Below are positions 59,489 through 64,000 of a stretch of DNA of 64,000 nucleotides, in pieces; positions within the stretch are counted from its first letter, which is position 1, and the number at the start of each line of letters is the position of its first letter. The DNA is from Catellatospora citrea (GTDB taxonomy: Bacteria > Actinomycetota > Actinomycetes > Mycobacteriales > Micromonosporaceae), in NCBI RefSeq assembly GCF_003610235.1, contig NZ_RAPR01000001.1, forward strand, positions 2,294,001-2,358,000, read 5' to 3'. Made by a program: the position numbers and the translations under genes. The notes under the pieces are model-generated. The model was not told the DNA's origin. It ran no database searches and saw only the letters and a list, made by a program, of their open reading frames with translations.

Positions 59489-61234
59489 GTGCCGTCCCCG
59501 TCCCAGGTGCCGTCCGCGCGCCCCGCCGCGCCCGGTGACCGATTCGAACAGCCGACCCTCGACGGCATGCTGGCCGATCCCCTGCAGCTGGACCTGCGGC
59601 ACACCACGTTCGTCGTGCTCGACCTGGAGACCACCGGCGGCGCGCCCGACGGCGCGGGCATCACCGAGATCGGGGCGGTCAAGGTGCGCGGCGGCGAGGA
59701 GCTGGGCTCCTTCGGCACGCTGGTCAATCCGGGCGTGCCGATCCCGCCGTTCATCACGGTGCTGACCGGCATCACCACCGCGATGACGGTCGAGGCTCCG
59801 CCGATCGAGGCCGTGCTGCCCTCGCTGCTGGAGTTCCTGTCCGGCGCGGTCCTGGTCGCGCACAACGCGCCGTACGACACCGGTTTCCTGAAGGCGGCCT
59901 GCGCCGCGCACGGCTACCGCTGGCCGAACCCGCGGGTGGTGGACACCGTCGCCCTGGCCCGCCGGGTGCTGCTGCGCGACGAGGTGCCCAACAACAAGCT
60001 GGGCACCCTGGCCGCCTACTTCCGGGTCGGCGACCAGCCCAACCACCGGGCCATGGACGACGCGCGGGCCACCGTCGGGGTGCTGCACGCGCTGATCGCC
60101 CGGCTCGGCGGCCACAAGGTGCACACGCTCGGCGACACCATCGAGTTCGTCAAGGCGGTCGCGCCGGTCCAGCGGGCCAAGAAGCACCTGGCCGAGAACC
60201 TGCCGCACGCGCCGGGGGTGTACCTGTTCCGGGCCGCCGACGACCGCCCGCTCTACGTCGGCACGTCCAACGACATCGCCACCCGGGTGCGCAGTTACTT
60301 CACCGCGGCCGAGCGCCGGGCCCGGATCAAGGAGATGCTCGGCGCGGCGGTGCGGGTCGACGCCGTGGAGTGCGCCCACGCGCTGGAGGCGCAGGTCCGG
60401 GAGCTGAGGCTGATCGCGGTGCACGCGCCGCCGTACAACCGGCGCTCCAAGCACCCGGAACGGGTGCAGTGGCTGAAGCTGACCGCCGAGGCCTTCCCCC
60501 GGCTGTCCGTGGTCCGGCAGCTGACCGCCGACGGCGCGGCCTACCTGGGGCCGTTCGCCGGGCGGGCGACGGCGCAGGCGGCGGTGGACGCCATCCACGA
60601 GGCGCTGCCGCTGCGTCAGTGCACGCCCCGGCTGTCGGCGCGCAAGGCCTCGCCCGCCTGCGCGCTGGCCGAGCTCGGCAAGTGCCCGGCCCCCTGCCAG
60701 CTCGCGATCAGCGTCGAGGAGTACGACGCGCAGGCCGCCGCGCCGCTGCGGGCCGCGTTCGACGGCGACCCGGACGCGGTGGTGGACCCGCTGCTGGCCC
60801 GCATCCGCAGGCTGTCCGACGCGCAGCGCTACGAGGACGCCGCCGCGGTGCGCGACCGGCTCGCCGCGTTCCTGCGGGCGGCCGTGCGCATGCAGCGGCT
60901 GTCCGCGCTGACGTCGATCGAGGAGCTGATCGCGGCCCGGCGCACCGAGCGCAACGCCTGGGAGATCGCCATCGTGCGGCGGGGCCGGCTGGCCGCCGCG
61001 GCGACCGCGGAGCCGGGCGTCCATCCGCGACGGACCCTGGACATCCTGCGGCCCACCGCCGAGACGGTGCTCGCCGCGCCCGGCCCGACACCCGCGGCCA
61101 CGCCCGAGGAGACCGAGCGGATCCTGGACTGGCTCGAACGCCCGGAGACCCGCCTGGTGGAGGCGACGTCGGGCTGGGCCTCCCCGGCCCGCGGCGCGGC
61201 GCGCTGGAAGATGCTCCTTCAGGCGGGGCGCTAG
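59489..61234 (+). CDS. DEDDh exonuclease fused to a UvrC-like GIY-YIG region (Rv2191-type)
   Basis: A 581-residue two-part protein. The N-terminal 200 residues are a DnaQ-like 3'-5' exonuclease (FVVLDLETTGGAPDGAGITE with Asp and Glu, VLVAHNAPYDTGFL with His/Asp, NHRAMDDARATVGVL with His and Asp). The C-terminal part is a GIY-YIG nuclease of UvrC type (APGVYLFRAADDRPLYVGTS then NDIATRVRSYF) plus the UvrC Cys-rich linker (RQCTPRLSARKASPACALAE then LGKCPAPC) and a UvrB-binding-like helix. Known in M. tuberculosis as Rv2191, at the same place and strand. DNA repair is the likely role. The upstream ATG at 59459 is an alternative start. Confidence 0.9.
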   Translation: MPSPSQVPSARPAAPGDRFEQPTLDGMLADPLQLDLRHTTFVVLDLETTGGAPDGAGITEIGAVKVRGGEELGSFGTLVNPGVPIPPFITVLTGITTAMTVEAPPIEAVLPSLLEFLSGAVLVAHNAPYDTGFLKAACAAHGYRWPNPRVVDTVALARRVLLRDEVPNNKLGTLAAYFRVGDQPNHRAMDDARATVGVLHALIARLGGHKVHTLGDTIEFVKAVAPVQRAKKHLAENLPHAPGVYLFRAADDRPLYVGTSNDIATRVRSYFTAAERRARIKEMLGAAVRVDAVECAHALEAQVRELRLIAVHAPPYNRRSKHPERVQWLKLTAEAFPRLSVVRQLTADGAAYLGPFAGRATAQAAVDAIHEALPLRQCTPRLSARKASPACALAELGKCPAPCQLAISVEEYDAQAAAPLRAAFDGDPDAVVDPLLARIRRLSDAQRYEDAAAVRDRLAAFLRAAVRMQRLSALTSIEELIAARRTERNAWEIAIVRRGRLAAAATAEPGVHPRRTLDILRPTAETVLAAPGPTPAATPEETERILDWLERPETRLVEATSGWASPARGAARWKMLLQAGR

Positions 61235-61297
61235 CCCCCGCAGCGTCACTGTCGACATACCCGTTCGGCCATTACTTGACCGAACGCATGAAAGGTC

Positions 61298-61326
61298 TTG
61301 ACCATTCGGCTACGACGTTCGTTACT
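61298..61326 (+). promoter_or_regulatory. Putative promoter of the RelA/SpoT homolog gene
   Basis: TTGACC (61298-61303) and GTTACT (61321-61326) are 17 nt apart in a lower-GC stretch, leaving a leader of about 110 nt before GTG 61442. A second TTGACC copy lies at 61276. Confidence 0.35.
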
Positions 61327-61441
61327 AGGCTATGGAGCGATATCCAGAGATCTCTCGGAAGTGGGCAGTCGTGACGGGGCGTCGAGGCCGCGTACGTGCC
61401 ACGCGGCGCTCCACCTCCACGCGGTGAGGGGGGTGTCCTCA

Positions 61442-63373
61442 GTGGACGCGGAAGCCGCCATGGTGGCGTCGGGGATTCCGGTCACGGGCCGGGCCGGGGA
61501 GAGCATGCTCACCACCCGGCTCAGAGCGATGCTCAGCTGGCCGAACGCGCGGGAACGGTCCACCGTCCCCGCCGACCCGGTCACCGCCTTGATCAAGGCG
61601 CACCACCAGGTGCACTCCGGCTCCGACGTCGCCCTGCTGCGCCGCGCCTACCTGGTCGCCGAGCGGATGCACCGCGGCCAGATGCGCAAGAGCGGCGACC
61701 CCTACATCACCCACCCGCTGGCCGTCGCGGAGATCCTGGCCCACCTCGGCATGGACGGCACGACCCTGGCCGCGGCGCTGCTGCACGACACGGTCGAGGA
61801 CACCAGCTACACCCTGGCGCAGCTGCGCGCGGACTTCGGCCCCGACGTCGCGCACCTGGTCGACGGGGTCACCAAGTTCGACAAGGCGCACTTCGGCGCC
61901 CGCGCGGAGGCCGAGACCATCCGCAAGATGATCGTCGCCGCGGGGCAGGACATCCGGGTCCTCGTCATCAAGCTCGCCGACCGGCTGCACAACATGCAGA
62001 CCCTCGACGCGCGCTCGGCGGCCTCGCGCGCCCGCATCGCCGGCGCGACCCGCGAGGTGCTGGTGCCGCTCTGCGACCGGCTCGGCATCCAGGCGCTCAA
62101 GCGCGAGCTCGAGGACAAGGTGCTGCTCTTCCTCGACCCGGAGGAATACGAGCGCATCGACGGCATGGTCTCCAACCGCCCGGACTGGAACGACTACGTC
62201 CAGAACCTGGTCACGCTGGGCCGGGGGGCGCTGCGCAAGGAGAAGCTCGACGGCCGGGTGAAGCCGCGGCCGCGGCACTACTACTCGATCTGGAAGGACA
62301 CCCAGCAGGCGGGCAGCCCGGTGCCGATGGACCTGCCCCGCATCGTGGTGATCCTCGACGGCGACGACCCCGACTGCTACGCCGCCCTGTGCGCGGTGCA
62401 CCAGCAGTGGAAGCCGATCCCGGGCAGGTTCAAGGACTTCATCGCCGCGCCGAAGAACAACCTCTACCGCTCGCTGCACACCACGGTGCTGGGCCCCGGC
62501 GACCAGATGGTCGAGGTGCTGATCCGCACCGAGCAGATGCACCGCGCGGTGGAGTACGGCGTCGTCGCCCCGTTCCGCTACCCGACCCGCCCGTCGCGGC
62601 GCGGCGGGGCGCTGCGCGTGTTCAACCCGCGCACCGCCCCCCGGGAGGTCGCGCCCGCGCCGCGCCAGCACGGCGAGCACGCCTGGCTGCGCCGCGCGCT
62701 GGACCTGGAGCAGGCCGCGCCGGATGCGGTGCAGTTCGTCGAGACGCTGCGCTGCGACCTGGCCGAGCAGCAGATCCAGGTCTTCGCCTGGGGACGCCAG
62801 CTGCTGCTGCCCGAGGGCGCCAGCCCGGTGGACGTGGCATACGAGCTGGGCACCCGCACCGGCGACCGCTGTGTCGCGGCCACCGTGAACGGCGTGCTGA
62901 CCCCGCTCAACGCCGCACTGACCGACGGCGACGTGGTCGACATCCTGGTCAGCCGGGCGCGCAACCATCCCGGCCCGCGCCGGGAGTGGCTGGAGTTCGT
63001 CAAGGCTCCCAACGCGCGGCTGCGGCTGAGCCGCCGGTTCACGGAACCGGAGGTCGCCGCCGGCACCGTCAGTGACCGGCTGCAGCTGGGCCGGGCCGCG
63101 ATCGGGCTGGCCCTGCGCCGCCGGGACCGGGCGCTCGCCGACGAGCAGCGGCTGATCAGCCTCGCCCAGGCACTGGACTACCCCGATCTCGACACGCTGC
63201 TGATCGCGGTGGCCGAGCACCGGGTGTCCGCGGACACCATCGTCGATCAGCTCATCGCCAGCGTCGACAACCAGAACGACGCGGCCCGGTCGGCCCCGGT
63301 GAACGTGGTCGCCCCGCGCGGCGAAGCCGCTGCCACGCCGCCGCGACGCTCGTCGACTAGCCTGGCAAGGTGA
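61442..63373 (+). CDS. RelA/SpoT homolog without ACT domain
   Basis: A 643-residue (p)ppGpp synthetase/hydrolase-like protein. The HD hydrolase domain is intact (GQMRKSGDPYITHPLAVAEI, AALLHDTVEDTSYTLAQL, LADRLHNMQTLDARS). The synthetase domain has KPRPRHYYSIWKDT, DLPRIVVILDGDDPDCYAAL, PIPGRFKDFIAAPKNNLYRS-LHTTVLGPGDQMVEVLIRT with the catalytic Glu, but is shortened before DLPRIVV. A TGS domain follows (VFAWGRQLLLPEGASPVDVA). No ACT/RRM domain ends it, so it differs from the usual long RelA and may be a second, specialised enzyme. GTG 61442 has GAGGGGGG 10 nt upstream. Confidence 0.85.
   Translation: MDAEAAMVASGIPVTGRAGESMLTTRLRAMLSWPNARERSTVPADPVTALIKAHHQVHSGSDVALLRRAYLVAERMHRGQMRKSGDPYITHPLAVAEILAHLGMDGTTLAAALLHDTVEDTSYTLAQLRADFGPDVAHLVDGVTKFDKAHFGARAEAETIRKMIVAAGQDIRVLVIKLADRLHNMQTLDARSAASRARIAGATREVLVPLCDRLGIQALKRELEDKVLLFLDPEEYERIDGMVSNRPDWNDYVQNLVTLGRGALRKEKLDGRVKPRPRHYYSIWKDTQQAGSPVPMDLPRIVVILDGDDPDCYAALCAVHQQWKPIPGRFKDFIAAPKNNLYRSLHTTVLGPGDQMVEVLIRTEQMHRAVEYGVVAPFRYPTRPSRRGGALRVFNPRTAPREVAPAPRQHGEHAWLRRALDLEQAAPDAVQFVETLRCDLAEQQIQVFAWGRQLLLPEGASPVDVAYELGTRTGDRCVAATVNGVLTPLNAALTDGDVVDILVSRARNHPGPRREWLEFVKAPNARLRLSRRFTEPEVAAGTVSDRLQLGRAAIGLALRRRDRALADEQRLISLAQALDYPDLDTLLIAVAEHRVSADTIVDQLIASVDNQNDAARSAPVNVVAPRGEAAATPPRRSSTSLAR
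63358..63363 (+). promoter_or_regulatory. -10 element of a leaderless promoter (NUDIX gene)
   Basis: TAGCCT lies 6 nt before the GTG at 63370, inside the 3' end of the RelA/SpoT homolog gene. Confidence 0.5.
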
Positions 63374-63969
63374 AGAACGAGGAGCGCGCGCACGAGCCCC
63401 ATACGGCCGATCCCGGCAGCCTGGTGAAGCGGCGCTCGCCGCTGCGCACGAAGCTCGTCTCGTTCGGCTACGGCGTGTTCTACCGCATCCCGCCGCGCTG
63501 GCGGAGCCGGATGGTCAAGCTGGTGACGGCGCGTTACTCGGTGGGCTCGGTGGTGCTCATCTTCGACAGCGAGGCCGCCGGCCCGGAGCGCATCCTGCTG
63601 CTGCGCCAGCCGCCGGGACGCGGCTGGACACTGCCCGCCGGGCTGCTGGAACGGCGGGAGGCCCCGATCATGGCGGCCTGCCGCGAGGCGGCCGAGGAGA
63701 CCGGCATCCGGCTCACTCCCGACCAGGTCACCCCGGCGGTGCCGAACGCGGTGGTGCACCACCGCGGGCACTGGGTGGACATGGTCTTCACCGCCCGGGT
63801 GCCTGCCGCCCGCACCGCGCTCAGCGTGGACGGCGCGGAGGTGTGGGAGGCCCGCTGGCACGCCCTCGACGAGCTGCCGGTGGTGACCCCGGCGACGGCC
63901 CGGTTGCTCGGCCACTACGGCATCGGGCCGGAGGCGCACCTGCGCGACGAGGTGGACGTGGCCCGATGA
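63370..63969 (+). CDS. NUDIX hydrolase
   Basis: A 199-residue NUDIX hydrolase. The NUDIX box G-x5-E-x7-R-E-U-x-E-E-x-G-U reads GLLERREAPIMAACREAAEE then TGI, complete. A hydrophilic N-terminal extension of about 50 residues (KNEERAHEPHTADPGSLVKR) precedes the domain. The strand GWTLPAG and WEARWHALDELP match the fold. The GTG overlaps the upstream stop by GTGA, and its own -10 element may also drive it. The substrate (nucleoside diphosphate derivative) is not predictable. Confidence 0.88.
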   Translation: MKNEERAHEPHTADPGSLVKRRSPLRTKLVSFGYGVFYRIPPRWRSRMVKLVTARYSVGSVVLIFDSEAAGPERILLLRQPPGRGWTLPAGLLERREAPIMAACREAAEETGIRLTPDQVTPAVPNAVVHHRGHWVDMVFTARVPAARTALSVDGAEVWEARWHALDELPVVTPATARLLGHYGIGPEAHLRDEVDVAR

Positions 63970-64000
63970 GAGCCCCCGACGACGTCTGCGCCGTGGTGCT
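63966..64000 (+). CDS. Start of a further gene, cut by window edge
   Basis: ATG 63966 overlaps the NUDIX stop (ATGA) and opens MRAPDDVCAVVL. The CAVVL beginning is compatible with an NTP-transferase such as MobA (AVVLAAG), but 12 residues do not identify it. Confidence 0.5.
   Translation, partial: MRAPDDVCAVV

Overview
The window is about 64 kb of very GC-rich actinomycete chromosome. Gene content, frequent GTG starts and many leaderless promoters point to an actinomycete, most likely Micromonosporaceae (inference; no rRNA or marker gene is present). I see no prophage, CRISPR array, transposase, tRNA or rRNA.

Layout. (1) 1-11.9 kb is a mutagenic DNA repair region: a partial dinB at the left edge, then dnaE2, imuB, imuA' and a HEPN-type gene, all on the minus strand, with two SOS (LexA) boxes at 11840-11879 beyond the HEPN gene. 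A phosphatase, a methyltransferase, a PASTA-like lipoprotein and a secreted serine protease sit between dinB and dnaE2. (2) 12-16.6 kb holds an EamA transporter, a YbaK-like deacylase, an acetyltransferase, a degenerate CDP-alcohol phosphatidyltransferase, metF and a small CxxC protein. (3) From metF to the right edge runs a scaffold with the same gene order and strand as M. tuberculosis Rv2172c-Rv2191, as I remember that map: metF, idsA-type prenyl synthase, mptA-type mannosyltransferase, Rv2175c, pknL, aroG, RNase AS, plsC, SRPBCC protein, fadD15, pimB', and a DEDDh-exonuclease/UvrC-like fusion. Many genes are inserted between these anchors: a guanyl-specific RNase, a split lycopene cyclase, bacterioferritin with its ferredoxin, vapBC, threonine aldolase, proC, a PPi-type phosphofructokinase, a Crp-type regulator, a large cyclase-ATPase, a flavin monooxygenase, glucokinase, a two-component system, a GCS2 ligase, and an AbiE toxin-antitoxin pair. 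(4) The right end has an NYN-domain protein, a RelA/SpoT homolog and a NUDIX hydrolase.

How genes work together. The scaffold is rich in envelope functions (polyprenyl diphosphate, polyprenol-dependent mannosyl transfer, PIM mannosylation, phosphatidic acid synthesis, PASTA kinase). The mutasome cluster is a coherent SOS unit. bfd and bfr form an iron storage and release pair.

Non-coding structure is unusually informative. Three copies of a roughly 58-bp palindromic repeat each lie 15-26 nt beyond the stop of a minus-strand gene. Other long inverted repeats occur, including a perfect 20-bp pair inside the mannosyltransferase gene. Around several of these the local strand composition flips from C-rich to G-rich. 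At least fourteen genes have a TANNNT-like -10 element 6-8 nt before the start codon, implying leaderless transcripts. Three proteins look like pseudo-enzymes with substituted catalytic residues.
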